Assembly: GCA_905182985.1 (NCBI GenBank)
Contig: CAJJDN010000017.1
Span: forward strand, 236,920-300,919
Length of the DNA stretch: 64,000 bases
Direction of reading: 5' to 3'
Source: Paramecium sonneborni
Lineage: Eukaryota > Ciliophora > Oligohymenophorea > Peniculida > Parameciidae
Shown: piece by piece, positions 27,073-39,082 of the stretch
Position numbering within the stretch: position 1 is the stretch's first letter
Layout of the letters: the number at the start of each line of letters is the position of its first letter
Position numbers and translations under genes: made by a program
The notes under the pieces: model-generated
What the model was told of the DNA's origin: nothing
Seen by the model: only the letters and a program-made list of their open reading frames with translations
The model's database searches: none

Positions 27073-28203
27073 GTTATTCTTATTATTTTTATTATTATTG
27101 TAATTCTTATTGTTACTATTATTATTATTATGTTTATTTTTGTTATTATTATTGTTATTATTGTTATATTTATTCTTGTGATTATTTTTATTATTATAGT
27201 AATTCTTATTATTAGAATGATTATTTTTATTATTTTATTGATTATTATTGTTATTGTTATTCTTATTAATTTTAAATTGGAGGTCTTTTTGATTGATCAA
27301 ATATTTGATGCCTTCTAACTAGGTTCTAATTATCAGAGATTTGATTTTAAGCTAATTAATTCTGTTCAGACTATTAGTTTTTGTTAGTAACTTGCTATTC
27401 TGCAACATTAAATTGGGTAGAAAATGTGTAACTGAATTAATCATCATTGATCTCTCTTGAATGTTGTCTATTGTTATTTCCATAATTTTATTTTGATATA
27501 GGAATATATTTCAATTATTAAATTAAATTATTTTAAGCAATTAATTATTGAGGTTCTTCTTTTAATTATTCGACAATCTTTATTGATTTTTGAGGAGATT
27601 TGTTGATATTATCTTTTTAAGAAAGATCTTATTAATTAAATTTCATCATTGGATGTTGTTATTTATTATGAAAAGGTGAATGATTTTATTTGGATTTATC
27701 ATTTTAAACTATAAATTGATGGTTTTATTCTCTCATTCCTTCAAAATAATCCTGAGAATTTAATTTTGGTTTATTACTTAACTCAATTTATTATGGTTTT
27801 AAAAATTCATTTATTTATTATTATTCCTATATTTTGAATGTATTTTTACTTGTCTATGGTTATCTTAAAATCTCATCTCAGAAAACCTTGTAGGTTAAGA
27901 AACGTGATTAATTTGGTTTGGAACATCATCTTTTAATTAAGCTTGATTTTCAGGTTGAGCTAGTTATTATTTGATTTGATTATCTTAATATGGTAATCCA
28001 AATATCTATGATTCTATTTTATTTTATTCGATTAGCATAGCTAGCTATTCATCCAAAATTTCTTAATCTTTGCCTGATATTGTATCTGCACAAATAGCTT
28101 GATGTATTTTCAATTTCGAAGAACTGATTGGTTTATTACAGTTTAAGCATTTCTCAAATTCGCTTTCTTTATTACATATATTTGATTATTTCTAAAGCTA
28201 CAT
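26042..28203 (-). CDS. RING-H2 finger protein with long poly-Gln region
   Basis: 711 residues with one 26-nt intron (27752-27777, CAG acceptor). Near the N-terminus is a small C2HC-type zinc motif (CLNCNKPISSSKLKIHQAIC). The middle is dominated by Gln/Asn, including a triplet-repeat tract around 26790-27260. The extreme C-terminus is a RING-H2 domain: NCTICMED, CNHQFHFDCIKQWL, CPIC, typical of E3 ubiquitin ligases. Substrate unknown. First of three RING genes in a row on this strand. Confidence 0.82.
26790..27260 (-). repeat. TAA/ATT triplet-repeat tract coding poly-Gln
   Basis: Forward strand shows long runs of ATT/TTA triplets; read on the minus strand in the RING gene's frame they are TAA glutamine codons with occasional CAA and AAA. 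The opposite strand gives a spurious all-hydrophobic frame of Ile and Val. Confidence 0.8.
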
Positions 28204-28259
28204 TTTTTATTTTATATTAATAATCTAATAGAAATAATCAAGTTTCATTTCAAATTCTT

Positions 28260-28652
28260 TCATCTAACAGTATTCAAAGAATTTACTAAATACTTCTCAC
28301 AATAAATTAATGGATTCTATACAGTTCTACATATACTACATAGTATATTTCTATTTGTTTTCCGAGCCTAAATTATTAATTCTTAAATGTCTTCAAAACA
28401 AAATGTATGTCCACACTCTAATGGAATTAATTTTTTTTCTTCTAAGCATATTGGGCAATTTTCAGAAAAATATATTTTATTATTATTTTTTGGAACAATT
28501 TTCTGTATTTTTATATCATCTTTTTATTCAAAAATGATAAGGGCATTCATCCTTTACATTTTAGGAAGTTCCACATCATCATAATCAGATAAATCATCAT
28601 TATTATCCATTACATTTTCATTACTATTAGTATTAGACAAGAGTTAGCTCAT
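28260..28652 (-). CDS. small RING-finger protein, paralogue of the gene at 29347
   Basis: 130 residues, intronless. An acidic N-terminus (NNDDLSDYDDVELP) is followed by a RING of the HC type: NCPICLEEKK, CGHTFCFEDI, LCSICR. Likely an E3 ubiquitin ligase. Domain order and text match the gene at 29347-29769, so the two are local duplicates. Its stop codon is 56 bases downstream-strand of the larger RING gene's start. Confidence 0.85.
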
Positions 28653-29346
28653 TTATTAACTTATCAGTTGAATAATTAAATTTATTGATCATATAAATAT
28701 TTTATGTTCATCAGATTATAATTTAAAATTTCTAATAATCACTTATCAAACAAATCTACACTAATTAATCTTTGAGAATAACTATTCAAATATAAAAATG
28801 AGAATACAAAGAATAATTTAAATTGAAAAGATAATCGATTTTAAATTAGAATATTTAAAATTAAAAGTAAACTTAAAGTCTAGAAATTAGATGATTAGAA
28901 TCATTTATATTGATCTCAAAACTTATGTTTTTCATTAAAATTCATCATTTCTATTTTTGCAGAAATATTTGAAGATTGAAATTTATAAACTTTATACGAT
29001 CTAACAGATACTTAAATGTAAATTAATTAAATAAATCAAGAAGTTTAGAATAGATAAAATTTAATATTAAATGAATTTCAACTTCTCTTAACAAATTTTT
29101 AAAGAATATTTAAAAATTTGCATTATATATATGGATGATAAATTATGCTATAAAGTGAGAGAACTTTCAACTCAATATTTAAATTGAATGTCTTTAAAAT
29201 AAGAATTTGATAAATTGTTAATAATATATCAAATTATTTTTTTTTTAAACACATCAATTTAAAACAAGACATGTATTTGAATAGATGTAAATTCTTAATA
29301 TTTATATATAAGTGCATTAACAGAATACAAAATTTTAATTTTAAAC
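28653..29346 (-). other. intergenic, no gene seen
   Basis: About 690 AT-rich bases between the two RING paralogues. I read both strands and found no frame with recognisable content; a decayed gene cannot be excluded. Confidence 0.5.
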
Positions 29347-29769
29347 TCAATAAGTTAAATTATTTTCTTTTTAAACAGTACTCATCGAAGTAAATTTTAA
29401 CTCTTGTAATTATTTAAATGAATCTATTTATTAATATTGCCTACAAATTGGGCAAGAAACAATATTCTGCCTTATTTAAGATTCTGAAAGTAAACTATTG
29501 ATATCATTTTCACAAAATGAATGACCACAAAATAATGGATAGAGTTATTCATCTTCACATAAACAAATTGGGCAAAATTATTCTTAGAAGATTTTATCTG
29601 ATATTTTATCTAGAATTAAGTATCCTTAAATGTTTTCTTATTAAATGGTCCCATTTCTTCGAACCAATTGAGGTATTTCTAGATTATCGAAATCAAACTC
29701 TGCATCACTATTTGGTTCATTAAAGTTTTCTAAGTTGTCTACTATGTTTGAGTTTTCTATATTTGACAT
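29347..29769 (-). CDS. small RING-finger protein, paralogue of the gene at 28260
   Basis: 140 residues, intronless. Acidic, Asn-rich N-terminus (NFNEPNSDAEFDFDNLEIP), then RING-HC: FCPICLCEDE, CGHSFCENDINSLL, SCPICRQY. Probable E3 ligase. It differs from its neighbour mainly in the linker and the C-terminal tail. Confidence 0.85.
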
Positions 29770-30144
29770 TTTCTTTTAGTTATTTAATATTATTATTAAA
29801 AAAATTGAAATATCATAAGGTTTATCATTATTTCATCTTCAATTAAAAAAAACAGATAAATAATAATTAATTTAAATGTTTTATTCAATATTTAATTCTG
29901 ATGTTAAATTCTATAAAATTTTTTATAATAATATTTAAATCTGTCTCTATTTAAATGAAATTCTCCTTGAAAGAAGAATTTTGAGTGGCTAGAACAATAA
30001 ATTAACAAAGAAGATAACTTTAAAAAAACAATGGATTTAATAATATTATAGATGTAAATCATAATCACCATCTTATATGTACAATAAGTGAGGCTATCAT
30101 TAATGCTAATATACAAATAAATCGAGCTATTCTTCCTAAATTTT
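29770..30144 (-). other. intergenic, no gene seen
   Basis: AT-rich spacer between the RING gene start and the hydrolase 3' end. A frame continuing from the hydrolase runs into it, so the hydrolase C-terminus could extend here if a further intron exists. Confidence 0.45.
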
Positions 30145-31414
30145 TCATCTTACTAAATAATGAAAGTTTAATAATACTTCCTCAACATGAAATATATTAG
30201 TATCCATTAGAAAATAATCATTTTTGTACTATTGTTATGTTTTGCTACTAAACCGTGATTCATTTCTCTAAAATAACCTTTAAATACTGGCTTAGAGAAT
30301 ACTTATTCTTTTATCTTTAATAATTTATTTCTAGCACCAAGTTTTTATAATATTTTTGGCTCTTTCAAATTCAACATCATTTTATAATTCATGAAATCCT
30401 TTATCAAATAATTTTAAGGTTTTTTCTTTAGATCCAGCCAGTCTATAAAGTTCAACAGAATTCATATGACTTGCCACTTTGTCCTCTTTTCCATGTAAAA
30501 TTAATAAAGGTTAAACAAATCTAAAATATTTTAATAAAGTATTTACTATGATAAATTAGGTAAGATATATTATTCTAATTATAAAATATTATATGCCATT
30601 CCTATACTCATAAATGGTTAAACAAGACTATCCTCAGCTACATTTTTGATTACATAATTGTCTTTACTACAATGGCCATAATCAATATAAGAATTGACCA
30701 TCAAACCCTAAAAATTTATTAGTATCATACTGGAATAATTTTATTCATTAAAGTAAGAAGAGTCTTTTTAAAGATTCCATATTTTTAGGCAAATTGCAGA
30801 TATGGATTAACAACAATAACTCCTTAAAGAATTAAAGAAGGATTTGAAATACAAAAACTCAGACCAACTGCTGCTCCTAATGATTAACATTATAAAAATA
30901 TTGGTTAAGATCTTTCTATAGTTAATAGTATGCATTCAAGATCTTGATGCATTTATTTAATATGACCATGACTTCTAATTCCTCCAGAATTTCCAAATCC
31001 CCTTTAATCATAAAGTATTACTTAAAACCCTGATTTAGCATATTCATCAGCTACCTAATCTCATCATTCAGATATCATACATGAAAATATCTTCCAGAGT
31101 GATCTCCGTATCCATGTATAATTACAATAGTGGCAATAGGATTTTAAGGAGAACAATAAGTTGTATATAAATTTAAACCATTTGTCTAAGTAGCAACATA
31201 TTTTCTTGTAACTGTATACATTTCTTCCTCCCATTCTCCTAAGAATCTACTTCCAAATAACTAGTTTAGTGAATTATTTTATTAATATCCTTGGCTTATG
31301 CATATCGATGCTTTTTTATTTAATTGTCTTACAATTTATTTCTTACATTGAATTAGGCTTAGAAAATTGGTAAACAGTTTCTTATTATCCAAAAGAACTG
31401 TTGTTTCTTTTCAT
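30145..31414 (-). CDS. alpha/beta hydrolase, monoacylglycerol-lipase-like
   Basis: About 391 residues with introns at 31055-31080, 30708-30730, 30521-30546 and a probable 19-nt intron near the N-terminus. Family signs: oxyanion strand IVIIHGYGDHSGRYFH, YDQRGFGNSGG, nucleophile elbow CQSLGAAVGL, acid-loop region LILHGKEDKVASH, and the late FDKGFHEL carrying the catalytic His. Relatives hydrolyse monoacylglycerols, lysophospholipids or similar esters. The elbow has Cys where GxSxG normally has the first Gly. Start and C-terminal end are less certain than the core. The gene extends into an assembly duplication but is complete here. Confidence 0.78.
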
Positions 31415-32614
31415 TTCTTTATAAATCAAATTTGATATGAATAATTTATGTTTTAAATTATCATTCTAACTATTCTCTTTTACTANGGCTCTTTCAAATT
31501 CAACATCATTTTATAATTCATGAAATCCTTTATCAAATAATTTTAAGGTTTTTTCTTTAGATCCAGCCAGTCTATAAAGTTCAACAGAATTCATATGACT
31601 TGCCACTTTGTCCTCTTTTCCATGTAAAATTAATAAAGGTTAAACAAATCTAAAATATTTTAATAAAGTATTTACTATGATAAATTAGGTAAGATATATT
31701 ATTCTAATTATAAAATATTATATGCCATTCCTATACTCATAAATGGTTAAACAAGACTATCCTCAGCTACATTTTTGATTACATAATTGTCTTTACTACA
31801 ATGGCCATAATCAATATAAGAATTGACCATCAAACCCTAAAAATTTATTAGTATCATACTGGAATAATTTTATTCATTAAAGTAAGAAGAGTCTTTTTAA
31901 AGATTCCATATTTTTAGGCAAATTGCAGATATGGATTAACAACAATAACTCCTTAAAGAATTAAAGAAGGATTTGAAATACAAAAACTCAGACCAACTGC
32001 TGCTCCTAATGATTAACATTATAAAAATATTGGTTAAGATCTTTCTATAGTTAATAGTATGCATTCAAGATCTTGATGCATTTATTTAATATGACCATGA
32101 CTTCTAATTCCTCCAGAATTTCCAAATCCCCTTTAATCATAAAGTATTACTTAAAACCCTGATTTAGCATATTCATCAGCTACCTAATCTCATCATTCAG
32201 ATATCATACATGAAAATATCTTCCAGAGTGATCTCCGTATCCATGTATAATTACAATAGTGGCAATAGGATTTTAAGGAGAACAATAAGTTGTATATAAA
32301 TTTAAACCATTTGTCTAAGTAGCAACATATTTTCTTGTAACTGTATACATTTCTTCCTCCCATTCTCCTAAGAATCTACTTCCAAATAACTAGTTTAGTG
32401 AATTATTTTATTAATATCCTTGGCTTATGCATATCGATGCTTTTTTATTTAATTGTCTTACAATTTATTTCTTACATTGAATTAGGCTTAGAAAATTGGT
32501 AAACAGTTTCTTATTATCCAAAAGAACTGTTGTTTCTTTTCATTTCTTTATAAATCAAATTTGATATGAATAATTTATGTTTTAAATTATCATTCTAACT
32601 ATTCTCTTTTACTA
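30358..32614 (+). repeat. 1,128-bp tandem duplication around one N (assembly overlap)
   Basis: Bases 30358-31485 and 31487-32614 read the same with one N at 31486. It duplicates most of the hydrolase gene. Confidence 0.9.
31487..32543 (-). pseudogene. false partial copy of the hydrolase gene
   Basis: Same as 30358-31414, lacking the last 213 bases of the gene; produced by the unmerged contig overlap. Confidence 0.8.
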
Positions 32615-33179
32615 TTAATTTTCTTTTAATCTTGCTTAGATTGATTAATCTAAAATTTTAATCAAAACTAATTGAGTCTACATTGATTTCATATATACCA
32701 ACCATATATTTTCTCTATTTTAATGGAGATATTGTATTTCATAATAAAATTTGCGTAAATTGAAAGAACTATCGAAAAAAGTAAATAATATTTAATAAAA
32801 TTTCCTACTTTTCATCCTTATCAGGCTTTAAAATAAATTGATCAATTTAATAAAATATTATAATAGTTACTATTTTAGAGTTATATAATAAAATAATCTA
32901 TAAAGATATATCTAAATCGATTCGGTTATTTAAAAACTCTAAAAGTATGTGTTATATTTTTATTTTATAAACTTGGGTTAAAATATTTAGATTTCTTCAG
33001 ATTTTTACTTCCAACTGTAAAGAGATTTTATTTCTCAATCAGATTAAAAATCCTAATTATCAAATGATTGTTTAAAGGAAAGAGTAAAAAATATCCATAT
33101 AGAAATAGCCTAAATGTATAATTTAATATCTCTAAATTGATTAGAAAAATAAAGTAATTTGAACAAGAAAAGAAATTGA
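32615..33179 (+). other. intergenic, no gene seen
   Basis: AT-rich upstream region of the hydrolase; stops in all frames, nothing recognisable. Confidence 0.5.
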
Positions 33180-34143
33180 ATCTTTTTTTAAAAAAAAAAA
33201 AGTTATATGTCTACATAGATGAGATTGATGCAAAGATTAAAAGATTAGTCTTTTATGAAGATAGTTAAATAAATTTATTATTGCTAAAAAATGGAATCAA
33301 ATCCAAACTAATAAATTAAATAAATAAATGAAAAAAAATACTAATATTTTGATTTGTAACTTCAAATAAAAATGATATTTATAATGCTATTAAAACTACA
33401 GAAAGAAAAGAATCTAAAATAAAAAAATCAAAAGATTCTAACATAACTGTACAAAAAAAAATTAAGTGAAAAAACGCTATAATAAAATGAGTTCTGTTAG
33501 ACAAAGAAATTGAAATAGATAAAGTGAAAAAGCAATTAATATTATTAAAACCTTAAATAAATTGAATGCTTGTAAAGTTTTGGATGTCGATAATAAAAGG
33601 ATCTGTTGGAGTATAGAAAATAGATGTTTTTCTTAATTAAAATTTAAGTTAAAGTTAACAGATATTTGCTAGATTTAAGGGTGATTAATTAACATGTCGT
33701 AATTGTAAAAAATATTCTTCAGATATATTCTGTTAATTTTGCTGAAATACTCAATATAAGATAGTCTAGTGTAGATAACAATCATAAAAAGATTAGTTAG
33801 CTTTTTAGCGTTTAAAACTATAAGACTATTGATAGAGTATTAAATTTATTATAATGAATTCCAGTGAAATTAAATGCAGATATTCAATTATTCAATAAAA
33901 TTGATAGAATTACAAGATATTATTTTATTGGAGTATTACATTTATATATTTTACTCAAAATAGCTATAATAATTTCTAAATGAAAGCAGACTAAGATATC
34001 CACATCATGAAACAATATTTCTGAGAAATGCTTATGATAAAGAGAAAGATGGTAGATTATCGTTACAAGAATTCTAGATATGTGATTTTTAATTTGTTAA
34101 TAATAAATAAATACTAATTATGAAAGATAGATTTTTATTATGA
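33180..34143 (+). pseudogene. broken or unresolved gene with Cys-rich motif and EF-hand-like end
   Basis: Protein-like text appears in pieces in different frames: LYVYIDEIDAKIKRLVFY, then LTCRNCKKYSSDIFCQFC (two CxxC pairs), and a final NAYDKEKDGRLSLQEFQ that fits an EF-hand loop before a TGA at 34141. I could join the last two exons with a 31-nt intron, but TGA codons and frame changes between the earlier pieces have no good intron. It is either a decayed gene or a multi-exon gene I could not resolve. No function assigned. Confidence 0.4.
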
Positions 34144-34297
34144 TATAATAATATGAATAAGTTGTAAAGTGAATAGATATATCTGTTATTAATAAGTTTT
34201 GAATAATTAGTTTAAAATTAGTTATTTAATTTGTTGGTGTTATTTGGGATGGTTTGTGTTGATCAATTTAGAATAATTAAAATTTATCTGTTATAAA

Positions 34298-35862
34298 ATG
34301 AATCAACTGAAAAAACATATCTCTGTTAAATGCATCAATTTTAACACTTAATCTACAAATACTCGTACTAGGAGTATGTCAAATTAAGTATCTAAGAATT
34401 CTACAGACCGTTCTAGATCTGTAAGTAAATTATGCCCAGCCATTAAGTAGAATAGTAATATAAATTAATAAGGTTGCCAGCTCCTACAAAAAATTCAGAA
34501 TCAGTATCTATGTCAAATTCAAAACCAGTTTCTAAATTAGGAAAAGTGAAAATTGATCTTGGAAATAAAGGGACATCTAGAAGTTAATAATCAACATAAA
34601 AATCACGTTCAAACAGTTAAATAAGTAAAGAAGAGAGTTTTCCAAAGATGCTACCTGATTTTGGTAGAATGGAAACTGAATTATTGGATTGTTAAGATTT
34701 CATGCTATAATTACCTGAAATTCATTTTCCTACGACTGAAGATTTAATGAAAGAAAGAATAATATTAGCTAATAGAATAGCATATACAATTAAGACAAAG
34801 AAACGTATACCTCAAACAACACCAGATTTTTATAAGGTATCGCATCTCTAACCTTAGTAAGGTAGCTCTGTTATGTGATAGGCAAGGGAGCATTTGCAAA
34901 AGTATGTTTGGGAATCTAAATATTAACAGGAGCTAAAGTAGCCATGAAAATTATTGAAAAATCAACACTTAAAACTGAGAGTGCTAAAAAAAGATTATTG
35001 TTGGTAATTTCCAATATTCTATTTTAAGGAAATTACTTTAATGAAAATTCTTTCATAATATTAATAGTTTGCTTCTTTATTTGAAGTTTTTGAAACAAAA
35101 AAGTAGATTTATATCATAATGGAATATGTTGAAGGTGGAGATTTAATGAAATGGACAAAAGAAAAACCTATACCTGAAACTTAAGCAAAATCTGTATTCA
35201 GTAAATTAATATTGGCCTTATAAATACTTTAAAGTCATAATATTTTACATAGAGACATTAAATTAGACAATATACTACTTCAAGGAGATTCTATAAAGAT
35301 TTGTGATTTTGGTGTTAGTAGATAAATTATTAAAGGATAAAAAATATTGGAATAATGTGGAACTCCAGCTTATTTAGCACCTGAAATAATATCTAGTAAA
35401 ACTGGATATGAAGGATTTGCAAGTGATATTTGGAGTTCTGGAGTTCTATTATACATTTTATTAGTAGGAAAGGTACCATTCAAAGGAAACAATATGAATG
35501 AATTAAATCATAATATTCAAAATGGTTTACTCAATTTTATGGAAATGAAAAAATCAAATTTATCAAATGATGCTGTTGGTAATTTATAAGCAATATTTAT
35601 ATTAGATTTAATTAAAGCTATACTTAATATTAATCCTAAATTGAGAATAACACTTACAGAAATTCTTAATCATCCTTGGTTAAAAGAACTAAATTTAAAA
35701 TAAAATAAAGTCTCAATGTCTAACTCTAATTTAGATTTAAGAGTCATTTCTCAAATTGAATAGTTTGGCTATTAAAGAGAGTTTATAATAAAAAGTTTAT
35801 AGAAATAAACACTCTGTCATATTAATGCTATGTATTCTATTTTAACAAGAGTTTAAAAATGA
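34298..35862 (+). CDS. Ser/Thr protein kinase, CAMK/AGC-like
   Basis: 494 residues after three introns (34447-34472 AAG, 34837-34865 TAG, 35004-35028 AAG), an exact codon multiple. The first 170 residues are Ser/Lys/Gln-rich. The kinase domain shows [11 protein letters not shown], catalytic lysine in [33 protein letters not shown] and LAPEI, then [15 protein letters not shown] and HPWL, so it should be active. No EF-hands or lipid-binding domain are seen after it. Substrates unknown. It converges on the potassium-channel gene with a 52-base gap. Confidence 0.88.
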
Positions 35863-35914
35863 TTTAGATACTTTATATATATGTATATATATAAATTAGT
35901 GATAATAATTAATA

Positions 35915-38900
35915 TCAAGCTGCTGGATGTAAATTAGCTAATTCACTTTTTAAACTTTATCTGACTCTTGAAATAAAATCTAAATATAAAATCTTAATAA
36001 TAATACCTTCTTGAATTAATCCTTAATTAAAAACTTCCTGATTGATATCATTTAGTTGACTTTAAAATTTTTTCATTTCATCGCTAAATCTCTTCAATTC
36101 TCTAGAAAATTCTATATCTACTCTTCCCTCTTCCCCCTATAATTTTGATTTAATATTTAAATATTAGGATGTACTTTCTTATCCTTAATTTGTTACATTA
36201 TCATAATTATTTTCTAGTTCTTTTGGTTGTTTTGCACTTAATACATAAACTCTGTCTTTGCTTGATATAACTACATCCATTGGTGGTTTAAGAAAAACAT
36301 AAGGTTTATTATTATTTTTAACTTTCTCTCCTCTATATAATCCAATAGGAATCATATTTTGTTCTGTGAGTAAAATTTCAAAAAGTTCTCCAAAAGTTTT
36401 CTCTTAATATTTTGGAGGTATGTTAATTAGAAATAAATTACTTTACTATAATTTGCTTGCTTAATACAGTTTTTTATGCTATATAAAATCATGAAGATTC
36501 TTACTTTTTTATTAACGGAAGCACTTCCTAAAATCATTTAATCAAAAATACTAGTAATAAAAGGATTATAATAAGCTTAACATATAAGAGTATCAAGCAT
36601 AGTAGATATATATATTTCTCCAGAAGCAAAAGGTTCACTTACAGACCAATCATATTTTTAAACATAATTATTTCTTGATATCTACAAAAAAGAAATTGTT
36701 GAAATTGAAGCCAATTCAGTTATTATGTTTATGTTTTAGTTTAATAATTTGACAGTTTTATAAATGAATATTGTATCTGCATCAACAATATTTGCTGTCC
36801 CTTCTTCTTAGTCAGCAGATTTTTATAAGATAACCAAAGCTGATGCTTTTTAAATACATACTTTTTTTAAATCTTCAGTATTAAGTGGAGATCCTTATTG
36901 GAAATAAACTTTTGGAAATTTATTAATTTATAATTAGATTTCTGTTGGTATCAAATCCTAATTCAATATTACTATTGGTTGTATATTTTTTAATGATCTA
37001 GCTCTCAAAGGCATCATAAGATACTTCATATCTGAAACCACTCCACATACAATGAAGTGATTTTCAAATTTTTCTTAATCTCCAACTTTTGGAAGACCTG
37101 TTGTGATAGTCTAAGGTTTGACTTAATAGTAAGCAGGATGTTTAGAAGAATCATCTTTGAGACCTTCACTTAAAATTTCTTTTAAATATTCTGCTTCTTA
37201 TTAGAGTGCATTTTTATTATTTTATTATCTTTAAACATTAGGAAAACAATAATTTTTTTAAATGTATTCAGGAAATTTGGTTTATTAAACCTAATCTATA
37301 TTAGGCATTTCACTTGCTATTACATATCCATAATGTAAATAATCTTCAAATAGATATTCGGATGGATTAACAAATACACTAGTTCCTGATTCCAATTCTA
37401 CTTCAAGAGCAAATAAAATTATATTTAACTCTTTATATATTGCTTATGAAATCTATATAATCTAAATTTATAATTACTTAACTAAATGTTAAACCAACAA
37501 ATGCTTCAGATTCTAATGGAACTCTATATATTTCATTTTACATTCCACATAAATAATCATCTATCCATTCTTCCTTATTTTTATCATACTTTGATATATC
37601 ATAAGATGGTTTCGATGATTAAATTAAAAATGATATAAGAGTATTTATCCCTGGACATAAACATGTTTTTCCTAAAAGATAAAGTTTAAGTTCATCAACA
37701 CAAATAACTTAATCTGTCTCATGACCACCAAGTGAATTAAAGTATAAATCTTTACTTGATGGTTATAAAACTTATAAACATACTCTTACTCCTCTTCTTG
37801 ATTTCTATTTTTTTGCAAATTATTTAACAGCGAAAGCATGAATAATATTTCGATAATCATCTCTTTTTGGTGTTCTACTTGTTTTATTTGCTAAAACAAT
37901 TACACAATTGCAGTCTTTTGAACTACATCTTTCTAGATCTTTATTTTATAAAGGATGTCCCTCTAAATAGATTACTCTAGATTATAAAGCTGGTTATTTT
38001 AATTAGAGAGTCATTTCTTCAGTTGGTGCAGAAGGTTAAAGAATAACTGTATTTATATCATTCATTCCATGATCACTATGATACAGCTCATTTAAAAAGG
38101 TTTTAAATCCTTCTACTTAAGAAGATCCTAACAAAAGAATATGTTCACATTCTTTTTTTGACATGTATTTATTTCTGGCATATTGACTTCTTAAACTATA
38201 CACTCTTGTTAGCATTTCTACTTGAGTTGGTAAAACCAAAAACATTATTAATATTGCTACAATAATTGAAAACCTTCCATAAATAGTTGTAGGATAAACA
38301 TCTCCAAATCCCACCGTTGAAATTGTTACAACCATAAAATAAATATATTCGACTATAGAGTAATCCTATTCAACTACATAAAGTATTGAAGAATTTATCA
38401 TTATAATTGCCATGACAGTTACAATTGGTTTATATGCCAACCTAAATACTCTAGATTAAACAAATTAATTACCTTCCATTGAAAGTCTCTATAATACTTT
38501 ATCTAGTTTGTAACATAATAAAAAACGCAGCACTCTCAACAAATATATATATTTTTATCCTGTTATTATATTCAATCTTGCTAACAATGAAGGAAATATT
38601 GAAACGTATTCAATTAATGAAGTTGTTTGGAAGGTAAAGAATAATTTATTTTCTGATAAGCAGAAGTTAATTGCAAAATCAAGAAGGAAATAAATATAAC
38701 AGATCAATTCTGGAATCTAAAAAACTTATAATGTGATTCAAATTACTGTAATAAATGCTTATGCTTCTTTAACATCTTAAGTTTCCCCTTAATCCCAAAA
38801 TGAACAATCAATTAGATGTAACACTGTTAACAAAAAACTTAAAAGAACATTTATTCCATCCAAATAATCACCAATTCCAGAAGTTGATAAATATTTTGCC

Positions 38901-39031
38901 ATTCTTAATGTCAATGTTATTTTGCCTTCTTCATGTTTCTTTGTAGTTGCGTCATCTTCAGAATTAACTAATCTTATAAGTGCATACTAATCTTAATGAC
39001 TGAAAATAGACTATTTGCCTTCATAGATCAT
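35915..39031 (-). CDS. large calcium-activated-type (BK/Slo-like) potassium channel
   Basis: About 1,028 residues with one recognised intron (38717-38746). The N-terminal third holds a voltage-sensor-like set of membrane segments with an Arg-containing S4 (LLRVLRFLL), then the pore with selectivity filter TVGFGDVYP and an S6 helix. A long cytosolic tail begins CEHILLLGSS, the start of an RCK/TrkA-like regulatory domain as in Slo channels. Such channels carry potassium out of the cell and are gated by voltage and intracellular calcium or other ligands; in Paramecium, calcium-activated K currents shape swimming behaviour. A calcium bowl is not evident, so the ligand is open. It is divergent from RPN5 with only 51 bases between starts. 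Confidence 0.88.
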
Positions 39032-39082
39032 AAATATTAAAATAATTCAGATTGGTATTCATTAAATTTAATTTAAATCCAA

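Noticed and set aside
26794..27318. 174-residue hydrophobic plus-strand frame of Ile/Val
   Set aside because: It is the opposite strand of the TAA-repeat poly-Gln region of the RING-H2 gene.
24706..28203. Prion-like or viral protein because of Gln/Asn richness
   Set aside because: Gln/Asn-rich linkers are common in AT-rich ciliate proteins where TAA and TAG encode Gln.
14238..32614. Three real segmental duplications or mobile elements
   Set aside because: Copies look identical, abut a single N, carry parts of ordinary genes and show no terminal repeats or transposase; unmerged assembly overlaps explain them better.
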